64,000 nt of DNA from positions 189,675,044 to 189,739,043 of the forward strand of contig CM057344.1 in the NCBI GenBank assembly GCA_030015575.1, in the 5' to 3' direction. A program made the position numbers and the translations under genes. Under the pieces are notes generated by a model, which was not told the origin of the DNA, did not search any database, and was given only the letters and a program-made list of their open reading frames with translations. This DNA comes from Agapanthus africanus. Lineage: Eukaryota; Streptophyta; Magnoliopsida; Asparagales; Amaryllidaceae. Numbering within the stretch: the first letter of the stretch is position 1; each line of letters opens with the position of its first letter. This document shows, in pieces, positions 33,780-44,127 of the stretch.

Positions 33780-35989
33780 TGTTAGTTATATGTATGCCCT
33801 AGAGGCCATTACTATACATAGGATGTATATTGTAGTGGGTGCTTGGACATATATAGGGAGGACTTTCTTGCTCGACATGATAGAATGCTATCTGGTTGCT
33901 CTTTACCTTAACGTGTACGCTGATTGTCTCTCTGATACATGTTGGTAAAGCCCTTAGGATGTGTACTTGACTACCTGGACTATGATGCGGATCATACTAG
34001 TGGGGACATGGTAGTCCATAAGTACACCCTTCAAAGTCCCTAGTCATGGGTATATCGAGACAGGGCATCGATATACCAGAGTAGACTAGCGTATACCTTC
34101 TCGACCCATACAGAAGGGCGATGGATGATCCCTTATCCATTGGTGTTTGACATCGGAGATGATATACGGGTGCTCAGTGGAGACTGGGTACACTGGACGG
34201 ACTCGCCGAGAACTCCCAGATGGTATTATACCTTACGTCAGATGGCAGTTCTCTGGTGACACTGGTACAGGTTAGTCTGTAGACCCAAGATCGTCATAGA
34301 GTCTTGTGTGATTCCCACTGTGCTTTGATTTCCACCTTACCACGTCCAAGAGGGCGTGCAAAACGGTGGTTTTTGGGTACAGTCCCGAATCACATGGAGG
34401 CAACGAGCGATAGGAGGGGATTCGTCTCTCCCGGTATAGGGAGTTGATATTGCGCTGTGTTCGATTGGCTATATCCGGAATCCCTGACCAGGGTTGCTGA
34501 GATTTACTGGTAAGTGTTACCAGTAGTTTCTCGAACTGTTATAGACCTTATATCGACACGACTTATCGAGCTATTGGGGTCTGACGTTTACCCACCCTAG
34601 GCGAGATATGCGACATATCAGACGAACAGACCGGACTGTACGGTAAGTGTTACTGGTTGGATTCACAGGAGTATGAGCGGGCTTGCTCGTCGATCTTCTG
34701 ATCGCTCAATACCCGGGTGGCCATTACGTTTAGCAGACCGCTTGCGACTTGTGGGTGTTTGATATGATCATCACCTGCTGTCGGCGTATTGACGAGTCTT
34801 TAGAGTCCTACACAGAGGTTTCCTGGCTCAAGCGAAACGAAATAGGAGCACATATGAGATATGTGCGGGACCAAGAATAATGCGTGTATGTGATACCGTA
34901 TTCTATTCTCGTGATGAATGTATCGAATGGTTGTATGTGATATAACCTAGTTATCGAATCGAGGATTGATTCGATAAGTCGATACATCGGGTATTAGTCG
35001 GTCATATGCGATATGACCGGATCGTTAAATCAAGTGTTGATTTAATAATTTAATGCATAATTATATATTTGATATATTACTTTGCATTAACTAGTATTGG
35101 TTCACTTTAAATGGATTTTCTCACTTGAAGTTCACAAGTTGTATATGTGATATACTTTTGTGCACTTGTTTGTATCATGTTTGATGATACATGCAACCTT
35201 GGGTATGTGTATGCTATACACTATATTTAGTGAATGGTTAGGGTTTCATTTCTTTTATTTATCTATTCATTTTTGGTTAAAAAGGGAAAATGGAAAACTA
35301 AATGGTTGCTTTCATGCTAGAAAGTTCTTGATGCTTCATGCATCTTTGACTAAAGCAACCATTTTGTCTTCATCTCCAAAACCTAACCATTCAACTAACT
35401 TTAGTTTACTCTCTACACATAACAATGGTTGCAATATGATACTTATCATATTATTTTCTTTTTTAGAAAGACTTATCATATTCTTTCTTCTTCTTGATCA
35501 TCTTCTTCAAGCTTTGTGAAAGCTTGCAAGCTTCAATGGTGAAATGAGAAAAAGAGTGAGAAATCCAATTCTAAAGTGAACCAACTTCCTATTTCTTCAT
35601 CCTCTACCACTTGCCAAGTAGTATAGGGTGTTTTCTTCACAAGTTTCTTGACTTGGTAAAGTTGGAGCTTGATCTTGTGTTGCCTCGACGTAGATCATCT
35701 TCGGCATCGAAGCCGACGACCAAGCCCGCCCATTTCTCCGATGAAGCCGACGCTAGAGCCCGGGGTTCGATATGGACAGTGAGGGGACTTCATCACGGAG
35801 CCATGGAGGTGGAGAACTGGATCTACAGAGGTTGTAGCCTCTTTCTTTTAGTTAAGTTGTTAACTAGTTTCATTTTTCTCCTAAACTCTAGTCAACGATC
35901 CGTATTAGGGTTTCCCGGCACTTGTAAAATTTGAAATTGGCATGGTTGATGCCTTGTGAGACCTCATTAGTGTGCCTAGGAACCCTACA
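33780..35989 (+). repeat. C 5' LTR
   Basis: Begins TGTTAGTTATATG and ends GAACCCTACA. Its second half matches 1-1068. The frame at 35160-35519 is AT-rich noise, disrupted in the related copies. No clear TATA box was identified. Confidence 0.93.
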
Positions 35990-35990
35990 G

Positions 35991-36002
35991 TGGCATCAGA
36001 GC
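35991..36002 (+). other. C primer-binding site
   Basis: TGGCATCAGAGC starts one base after the LTR. It differs from the Met-tRNA site TGGTATCAGAGC by one base. Confidence 0.85.
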
Positions 36003-36523
36003 CTAGCTAGAGCCTTAGGCGATGTGTAGACGACGTTTGAAATCCGAATGAACATCGAAACCCTAACTCAAATTGCTCTCTGGACAATTTTCAAAAACGG
36101 GGGTTTTTTAGAATTAAAAATATGCAGAAAAATCAGCAGGCGTTTTTAGGAATTACCATGAAATTCGAGCGGCTAATTCTCTTAAAACACCGCGGAACCG
36201 CGGCACAAGTATGGCTCGTGCGGCGGTTCCACGGCCATTTGTTCACCTTCTGCATTACTTTTTGCACAGTAATCCCTATAATGAAGTGCTGGTTTTTCTG
36301 GGAATTTTTAATCTGAACTCAAGAGTTGAGTTATCTGGGTTATATAGGGAGTTCATATATTCGATCGGATTATGAAACTTTGTCTATGTATTTTTCCGGG
36401 TAATTTTAGAATATGTTAAAAAGTTCGACCGGATATAAATACCCACTTTTTCCCCTGCCGGGAAATTTCCAATTGTTGGACTTTTCCGTAGTTTAATGAC
36501 GTTCTAAGTAGTGCAAGTAACGC

Positions 36524-36680
36524 GATGGTCCCTCTAGAAGACAACAAACCTTAACTCGATTATGTGACCGTCTTGAACTGCCCTTTGAACCTTCGGGTTT
36601 GGGGCAGTACGGCGTGCCACATGTGAGGCGTTGGCTTGACCCTTCTACGGCTGGACCGTTGGTACTGAGGCATGAACTGA
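36524..36680 (+). other. Structured block shared with L, UUCG hairpin
   Basis: Aligns with the minus strand of 15205-15354. The core folds as ACTGCCC (36577-36583) pairing with GGGCAGT (36602-36608), enclosing AACC-TTCG-GGTT (36588-36599). Confidence 0.75.
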
Positions 36681-38106
36681 ATTTTTTTTAAACTTATTTC
36701 ATGTGTTGATCTGTTTCGGGAAAACTTGGGTGTTCGATTGTTCGATCGGAAAGTTTAACATTTTCTATTTATCTGGAATGGGATACAATAATTGGAATTC
36801 ACAAGTAGTTATGAGATAACTGAATGAATGTTATAAACATAGCAGTTTAGTCTCACTTGATCGGTTGCCATGGAATTTTGATGTGATCAAAAGTCCGTCG
36901 CAATCACGTAGCATACGCGGATACTCGCCGGGTAAACTTAATATACAGCCTCACCCCATAGCCCCGACCAAGTGACTGTAGGAAGACCCCGTCGCCGAAA
37001 GCATCCGTCAGGGTGCTCGCGGTAGCGGTGTTCCGCCTTGGTGCACTTCGTCGACGGTATCGGGGGTGCGGCCACCTACTAAAGTTTGCGACGAACATTC
37101 GATCAGGATGTCAGGAATCTTGTTGAATTGCCCGACTGGATATTGAAAAGAGTTTTCGATAATGAGACTAAAATGCGGGGTTTATAATTGTTAGGCATGC
37201 GATGTCTAAGGAATTCATTTGATTAGGCATGCGATGTCTATGCAGGTTGCGGATTCCAACTGTTGTAGTTTTACACTTTCTTTTCTGTGACCGTAAGTGT
37301 AATATGTGATATCGCCGGTTTCGTTGCTATATGTCAACGACAATTGGGATGCGCATATTTACTTACGTTGATGACATGTGATGTTATGTGTTGCTGGATA
37401 TGTTATATTGGATCGTCGTGTTTGAATAGCCGGGGTTTTTTATGTGAGATGAGTGTTTTTCATTTTCATTCATGTAAAAACTTGTATGTAATATTCTTTT
37501 ATTGGGGCACTTCCAGGTTGCGGAAGATGTCACCGTTTGTATATTATTTACTTTTCCGCACTAGGATAGACCCAAGGAGGGGAGCACAAGTAACCAGGTT
37601 CTGGAGTCCATTGGGAGACCAACTCGAGGAGTCGAGTCCGGGTCTCCTAACTCTAGAATTGGTAGGGTTGCTTGTCGCTCTCTTAGGGGTCTAGGGGTGT
37701 GGGATTGGCTATTCATCACGACCGTGGAATCCGTGTTTTATACTGGATCGTATTGAAAACACGGACGTCCTAGTATATCCAATATTTCATATGTTTCTTC
37801 TGCTGCGATATCTGTGATGTGATCATGTGATGTTCTGTGATAGATAAAGTATATAGTATATGTGATATATTATATAGGCGTTACTTATGTTTTACACCCA
37901 CGCTAGCCCTGCCCCGCTCTGTCGTTAGTTACCTAACCTAACGGTGCACGAGGGGACATCGAGGCGAATGCGGATGGCATAAGTGTACGTCGTATTTATC
38001 TGTGATGTTTAGGTACTTAAATGATGGGACTTCATTAATGTGATTAATGAAATAAAAGAAACCTAAAGATGTTGTAGAATCGAATTTCAAAAATAAAACA
38101 GGTAGC

Positions 38107-38365
38107 TACAGTTCTTGCTTTGCACAGCGGTATATATGATATATCCTGCACCTTATTCGATGAGGAAAGGACCGAGATCCTTTTACCGGGAGTGACTCCT
38201 TTAGCAATAACTGGCAGATGCTACACACCCATTTTGTGTTCTGATTGCTTTTAAGAAGTTTTGCTTTGCACAGTGATATATATGATATATCCCGCACCTA
38301 ATTCGATGAGGAAAGGGCCGACGATCCCTTCACCGGGAGTGACCCCTTTAGCAAAACTAGAAAAG
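38107..38365 (+). repeat. Duplicated ~145-bp unit in C leader
   Basis: The segment TTGCTTTGCACAG ... ATTCGATGAGGAAAGG ... ACCGGGAGTGAC ... TTTAGCAA occurs at 38113-38210 and again at 38261-38356. C2 has the same pair at 55354-55450 and 55505-55600, so the duplication predates the split of the copies. Confidence 0.82.
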
Positions 38366-38491
38366 CCTCAAAAATATTCCATTTAAAAATCATTTGATTC
38401 TACAACGATATCAAGTTCATTACGCAATAGGTTTTCAGAAAAACCTGTCGTAGCCCTCCGTCATTTCAGATAAGTGGTAGTTAGTATTCGT

Positions 38492-38701
38492 GCTACGTTT
38501 GTTGGCCTGCGTCAAGGCTTAGTGTGCGGTAGCTAACTAGTATTTATCTGCTTATGCATATGATGCAGATTGGATTAGGGTAGTCGTGCGACTTTGTTGG
38601 CCTGCGTCAACGGTCGTGCGGGTGGGTTTAATTCAATCAAGAAATGACGGGTTGAACTTGACTAGCGGACTATGGTTTGTTGGCCTGCGTCAAGGTCATA
38701 G
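38492..38701 (+). other. Three hairpins with a common GGCC-bearing loop
   Basis: The core TTTGTTGGCCTGCGTCAA occurs three times (38499, 38593 and 38676). Each copy is flanked by different short arms that pair: GCTAC/GTAGC, CGAC/GTCG and CTATG/CATAG. C2 repeats the arrangement at about 55727-55940 with loops reading TTGGCCTTTGTCAA and with G-T or longer pairing in the arms. Confidence 0.72.
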
Positions 38702-38854
38702 GACGCTAGGGGCAAAATATTATCGGGAATTTCAAGTGTTGAAATTTGCAATGAGATTGCATACCTTCTATGAGATAGTTGGATCCCGATACCCACTGCG
38801 AGTAAGAGTTACTCCTGGGAGAGTTTTATACATTACAATTAGCCGATCAAGTAG

Positions 38855-38975
38855 GTGTCTAGAAAGGTGTTAACGAGGTTACGCCTCTGGGAAAACGAGG
38901 TTTACATTAATTAGGTTCGTGCGAAAGCACGGAGGACCTCCCTCAAAGTACCGACACTGGCCTGGCTGAAAGATT
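38855..38975 (+). other. Two-hairpin leader motif (C copy)
   Basis: GGTGTCTAGAAAGGTGTTAAC, hairpin GAGG/CCTC (38875-38887), GAAAACGAGG, TTAATTAGG, hairpin CGTGC-GAAA-GCACG (38918-38931), then ACCTCCC and CACTGGCCTGG. The same order of parts occurs in C2 (56092-56205), in gypsy element E (44819-44930) and partly in A (6670-6750). Confidence 0.78.
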
Positions 38976-39111
38976 GGCGAACTTGTAGTGTGTAATTAAT
39001 CCCGGCTAGTCTTTCCTTTTAGGGTTTGAAAGAAGATTTGATTAAAAAAGTGGGAGCCATCCTGATTAGATAAAATAATAACCAATCTATTCTTGCAAGA
39101 GCGCACGCTGA

Positions 39112-39560
39112 GTGTTTTCTTCTCTCTCTCTCCAGGTAGCGACCATATCACGCCTTAATCAAGATAATAATACGGATGTATTGACCGAACCCGCTTGTTA
39201 TACTGAGCTAGGGAACGTTGGTCCCGCTCCAACTTATAATTGTTATAAGACAGAGCAGGAAATTGGGGATTACCAGAATTCCCGTGCCGCCCAAACGAAG
39301 AGAGTGCATGCTGATGCATCATCTTCGGGTCTGTTCATTACAAAGAACCGTTTCTCAGTATTCTCCGCATCCTGGGTATATGATACCGGATCAGGATCCC
39401 AGATATGTAATCTGTTACATAGGGCATCAAAAAGGTAGAAAAACTGAGATCGGGTGATAAGTTTCATGAGACAGAGAACGGGGCAAGTGTTGCAGCCAAG
39501 TCTGTTGGTCATTGTCACCCAGTATTAACAGTACATTGATTCTGAACAAATGCTATTAGA
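39112..39560 (+). pseudogene. pol: C protease remnant
   Basis: The frame from 39112 ends in SASWVYDTGSGSQICNLLH. DTGSGS is the copia aspartic protease site, usually preceded by the Gag zinc knuckle, which is not seen here. Codons after the stop at 39437 continue the family pattern (AAKSVG near 39492). About 70 codons upstream (LNQDNNTDVLTEPACYTELGN) are conserved in C2 but resemble nothing I know. Protease would mature the polyprotein. Confidence 0.72.
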
Positions 39561-39689
39561 TACTGAACCTGATATACAAAATCATATCTGTCTCTTTATT
39601 AGCAAAGAAACGATAAAATTTTGTATTGATGGATAATGTTTTGAACATTTCCTATATCAAAAGTTGATCGGTTCAGGCACGTTATCTAA

Positions 39690-40690
39690 AAGCATTGACG
39701 TTCTAAATCAAACTACAGTTCCTAGTATACAGAACACATACAAGAGGAAGAGTTCAGAAATGAACGAATCCTTCTTGAAGCTTTGTAGACTAGGTCATAT
39801 CAATGCGATCCGACTGGTTGAAGTTACATTTTAGATGCGTATTTAAATCAGTTTGAATTTACATCTTGTGAAACTTGCCAGTCATGTCACAAAGATAAGA
39901 TGACCATAGCTCTGTTTATTGCAAACAGAGAAAGAGTTAATGAAATCTTGGGACTGATACATGATGATGTATGTAAGGTCTCCTGTCTACACATGCCGGG
40001 AGCGGTTCTTTGTACTTCATTAAATTCTCTGATGATCTCTTTTGATTCAGACATATGTTCCTGTTGAAACACAAGTCCGAACCTTTTGAGATATTCACAG
40101 AATATAAGTTAGAAGTAGAGAACCAAAATACGGGTATAAGTATTATGTCCTATGATGAAATCAGGGAGGAGAATACTTGTGCATGGAATTCCTGGACTTT
40201 TCTAAAGGAGAATGAGATTCTCTCTCAGCATTACTCCTCCGTATACACCATAGCACGATGGTATATCGGGGCGGAGCAATCACACCTTATATGATAAGGT
40301 GTGCTATATGATGAGTACTACTGAGTTACCTATTTCCTTTTGGGAGTTATGCACTTGAGAAGCTGCATACCTATTGAATAGGGTTCAATTCAAATCAGTT
40401 GCCTACCACTTCATATTTGATATGGTAAGGGAAGAGCCTATCTCTTAAGTCAGTTAAGATTTGGGGTTGTCCAGCCTATGTCTAAAAGCAAAATTCGGAC
40501 AAGCTCGAGGCCAGGTCTGTTATGTAGAACTGGAAAGGTTCCAGCTATACAAACTGCAGCCGATGATTTGAAAGAACCAAAGGATTCAATAGTTACCAAC
40601 GAACCTCAGCCTCTCCGCCGATCTAGTAAGGTTCCTCACCCGCCTGAGAGATACTTCGGTTACTCTATGACAGTGGGAGCGAGGATTGCA
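39690..40690 (+). pseudogene. pol: C integrase remnant
   Basis: The order fits copia integrase: the pre-integrase zinc region near 39757-39900 (FLKLCRLGHINA, then CETC/SCH-like codons), the first catalytic region near 39945-40040, FLLKHKSEPFEIFTEYKLEVENQ at 40056-40125, an ENTCAWNSWTF region where a recognition block is expected, then LPISFWELCT... and VWGCPAYV-like codons at 40320-40480, ending with RRSSKVPHPPERYFGYS near 40617-40665. Stops and shifts occur throughout, so no product is possible. Confidence 0.75.
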
Positions 40691-41400
40691 TCATGAGATG
40701 ATGACCCAACTAGTTTCGAGCTGGCCATCAGGAGTGGGACTCTGTAAGAATGGCTGGATGCTTAGCGATCTGAGATGGAATCCATGTACACCAATAAAGT
40801 ATGGACTTTGGTTGCTATATCTGAAGGGTTAAATCCCCATCAGGAGCAAGTATATCTTGAGAAGATTACTTGGTGTAGATGGAAAAGTTGAGACTTTCAA
40901 AGCTAGACTTGTTAAAGCTTTTCGTCATCAACCAGGCGTGGATAATGATGAAACCTTTTCAAGTGGCTATGCTTAAGTCCATCCAGATCCTACTTGCCAC
41001 GGCTACATACCATGACTACGATATCTGGCGGTTGGGTGTCATAACTGATTTTCTAAATGATGTTTTAGAAGAGAGAGTCTATAAGTACACAGCCAGAGGG
41101 CTTCGTAGACAGTGGGAGCAGCGGAAACGTGTACAAGATGCTTTATAGGAAAAAGCAGGTATCGCGGAGTTAGAATATCTGTTTTGATGTAGTAGTCAAA
41201 CAGTTTGACATCATCAAAATGGTAGATGAACCTTGTATATACAAAAGGGTAGTAGGGAGTATGGTAATGATCCTCGTAGAGTACGTGGATGACATGCTCT
41301 TGATAGGGAAGGAGTTTCCTATGCTACGCTCGGTCAATCTCTGCTTATCACAATGATTCTCCATATAGGATCAAAGTGATACCTCCTAAATCCTGGGTTT
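40691..41400 (+). pseudogene. pol: C reverse transcriptase remnant
   Basis: Copia reverse transcriptase segments in changing frames: the MESMYTNKVWTLV region (about 40770-40815), KVETFKARLVK (40885-40915), MLKSIQILLATATYHDYDIW (40970-41030), FLNDVLEERVYKYTARGL (41052-41105) and the catalytic EYVDDMLLIGKEF (41278-41315). The YVDD box itself is intact, but the surrounding frame is not. Confidence 0.82.
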
Positions 41401-41938
41401 TGGATCTATGAGATAGATCTAATTGGATGTTAGGATTCTCACTAGTTGTAGTGAGATGGTATCAACCGATCCTGGGGAGAATCACCGGAAGGGTTCTGGG
41501 GTGATAAGGACGACTGAAAGTCAGTCACAGGCATTGTCTTTACCCTCAATAAAAGGACGGTATGTTGGAAGAGTTCCAAGCTAGATACCGTGGCATACTA
41601 GACGATAAAGGCTCGAAACATCGCTACTTAAGATGCTACCAAAGAGGCAGTCTGGATGTATATTTGTTCATGAGATGAACTTAGTTCCTCCCATTGTGTG
41701 ACAATGAAGTTGTAGCTTATGCCAAGGAACGTCCGTCCCATCAGTGATCCAGACATATTCTAAGGCAGTATCACCTGATCATGGAGATGGTTGACCTCCA
41801 GGGTGATCGAGGTTAGGAGAGTAGACGCAGAGGACAACACGGCGGATCCACTCACAAAGGCCTTTTCCCAGAGAGAGACTTTTATGGGATGGTTGAGTAT
41901 GAGATACTACAACCACTGCTATCAGATGGCCCTAGTGC
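41401..41938 (+). pseudogene. pol: C RNase H remnant
   Basis: Fragments such as GRYVGRVPS (41560), a KEAVWMYIFVHEMN-like run (41645-41680), and the C-terminal DNTADPLTKAFSQRETF...GMRYYNHCYQMAL-like codons near 41835-41935. The last part marks the end of copia pol just before the purine tract. Confidence 0.75.
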
Positions 41939-41949
41939 AAGTGGGAGAT
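41939..41949 (+). other. C polypurine tract
   Basis: AAGTGGGAGAT directly before TGTTAG, the start of the 3' LTR. Confidence 0.85.
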
Positions 41950-42383
41950 TGTTAGTTATATGTATGCCCTAGAGGCCATTACTATACATAGGATGTATAT
42001 TGTAGTGGGTGCTTGGACATATATAGGGAGGACTTTCTTGCTCGACATGATAGAATGCTATCTGGTTGCTCTTTACCTTAACGTGTACGCTGATTGTCTC
42101 TCTAATACATGTTGGTAAAGCCCTTAGGATGTGTACTTGACTACCTGGACTATGATGCGGATCATACTAGTAGGGACATGGTAGTCCATAAGTACATCCT
42201 TCAAAGTCCCTAGTCGTGGGTATATCGAGACGGGGCATCGATATACCAGAGTAGACTAGCGTATACCTTCTCGACCCATACAGATGGGTGATGGATGATC
42301 CCATATCCATTGGTGTTTGACATCGGAGATGATATACGGGTGCTCAGTGGAGACTGGGTACACTGGACGGACTCGCCGAGAAC
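41950..42383 (+). repeat. C 3' LTR, first part
   Basis: Matches 33780-34213. It is interrupted after AGAAC (42379-42383), the left duplication of element E. Confidence 0.93.
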
Positions 42384-44107
42384 TGTTCATAGCAGAATAT
42401 TGCATTTTATACCGCCCATTCTTACGCTCGTTGTTTATAGGTAGGTACTTTTAATCCGTGTTTGTTACATGTTTACAGATTTCAGGTTTTCAGTCCAAAT
42501 GTTGTAAATCAAGATAAAATCTCCACAGTTACGCCAAATGCAGAACATCTGTCGACAGCAGATAAAAGCCGGGTTCCGATCATCCATATCCGTCCAGTGC
42601 CGAGTACCGGTTCCCGATACAAGACATGTGACAGTGGTCATTCATGTCTGGGACAAGCACAGAGCACGAGGTGGGCTGCACAAGAATCAATGGGTGTACG
42701 GAGCTCGAGGGAGAGATAAAGTCAAAAGTGAAGGAAATAAAGCAAACTTGGACTTGGAAATCTGGAATTATTCTGAAGACTTTTGCGCATTTTGAAGTTG
42801 GCAAACATGAGGAAACATCCAACCAGGAACCCACAAAAAAGCACACTGCCCAATTCCACTGTACGGCCGCGCATGCGCGGCCAAAAGGGGGTATTGGCCG
42901 CGCATGCACGGCAATGTGGGGCCCACTCACTGACGTTTTTTGGGGGTATTTTTGGGACTTCATTTCTGGTCTGGTGGATGCCCTAGAATTCCATTCTTCA
43001 GCCTATAAATACAGCAGACCTGAGCTTAACCAAGGGAGCTTTTTCTTTGGCCTCTTTTTTGTAGTTTTGTTCTTCTTTCTTCTTCTTCTTCATTCTTCCT
43101 CCATGAAATTGTAGTGAGAGCTTTTGAGTGGATGTTAATGAAGATGAGGGTTTTTTATCTTTCTTGTTAGTTTGCTCCCCCTTGAGATTCTTGCTTTCTC
43201 TTGCTCATTCAACCTCTTCATTGAGCTTGAATGGGTAAGGGTTAGTTATTGATCTCAAGGGTCGTATTTTCTCACGGGACTAGTTCTTCACTTCACATGC
43301 GTTCTCTACCCTTCCCTTGATCTTGCAACCTCTTCATTGAGCTTGGAAGTTTAAGGGTTGGCTATTGAGCACATGCTTGGCTTGGGTTCTACTTCCGTGT
43401 TCTTTTTATTTGCTTATTTATTACTTGCATTTTTCATTCTTGCTTTTATTACTTGCAATTTTATTCATGCACTTTAATACTTGTATCTTTTCTTTTCTTT
43501 GTTCTTTTCTTTTTGTTCTCTTTTGTTTATTTTGTGAATGTTGTAATTATTGTTGTTGTTAAGAATTCATACGGTATTGTAAGTTAACGTTTCTTTGCCA
43601 ATTCCTTTTCCCGTTATTTTCCATTTGAACTTCGCCCAAACCATACGCAAGCGCTCCGTTAGGCACCGTATCCTGACAAGGTAACGGTGATTCCTAACCG
43701 CGACCGGTTGCGTTCGGTTTGGCCGGAGGCGAAAGCAAGAGACAAGAACGGAAGGACAAGGATAAATAAGCCGGATTCCACGAATACCGCGCTTAAATCC
43801 CCTAATCCACGTTGTTGCCGATTGCTTAGCTTCAATTGGTCAAGACTCGGCTCAAAGGTTTTGAGTACGGATTTCTTAGCTTACAATCTCGTATCTTTTC
43901 TTAACAACTTTATACTTGCAGATATACACATAGGTTAGAATCAAACTCACACAGATTCTTTATTGACTCGTCTAAGACAAGAAGGTAAAATACACCATCT
44001 CCCAGTGGACCGACCCGTGCTCACCGGCTAGCTGCAAAGCGACACCGTCCTGATCGCGGTTACACTTTAAATCTTTGAACATCCGACACGCCAAAAGCGT
44101 GCGATCA
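42384..44107 (+). repeat. E 5' LTR
   Basis: Begins TGTTCATAGC and ends GTGCGATCA. It contains an 18-bp perfect palindrome GGCCGCGCATGCGCGGCC (42865-42882) and a near copy (42896-42912), then a TATAAATA box. Frames of up to 156 codons here recur in the 3' LTR by duplication and carry no known domain. Confidence 0.95.
43004..43011 (+). promoter_or_regulatory. Candidate TATA box of E 5' LTR
   Basis: TATAAATA in CAGCC-TATAAATA-CAGCAG, about 90 bp after the paired palindromes. The copy in the 3' LTR is at 49127-49134. Confidence 0.7.
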
Positions 44108-44109
44108 AA

Positions 44110-44127
44110 TGGCGCCGTTGCCGGGGA
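44110..44127 (+). other. E primer-binding site (Asp-tRNA type)
   Basis: TGGCGCCGTTGCCGGGGA two bases after the LTR, identical to the site of A at 5996-6013. Confidence 0.93.

Larger units (their letters stand above)
36003..39111 (+). other. C leader: long, structured, no Gag
   Basis: About 3.1 kb between the primer site and the first protease-like codons, several times the usual length. No frame longer than 135 codons is present and none resembles copia Gag or a zinc knuckle. Contents in order: CCGCGGAACCGCGG near 36190, the block shared with L (36524-36680), a duplicated ~145-bp unit (38107-38365), three GGCC-loop hairpins (38492-38701) and the two-hairpin motif (38855-38975). C2 keeps the last four of these (55340-56205), so they are family features. 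Confidence 0.75.

Noticed and set aside
38586-38873. 95-codon frame in the C leader with a relative in C2 (55891-56112)
   Set aside because: Conservation follows the hairpins more than the codons, and the frame is not consistently open between copies, so I treat it as structured leader RNA.
38918-38931. Hammerhead ribozyme (retrozyme) core
   Set aside because: A GAAA-capped stem is present, but I find no CTGANGA box or GTC cleavage site in register nearby.
42644-43114. 156-codon frame in the E LTR (also 48767-49237)
   Set aside because: It spans the palindromes and TATA box of the LTR and ends in T-rich sequence. Duplication of the LTR explains its recurrence.
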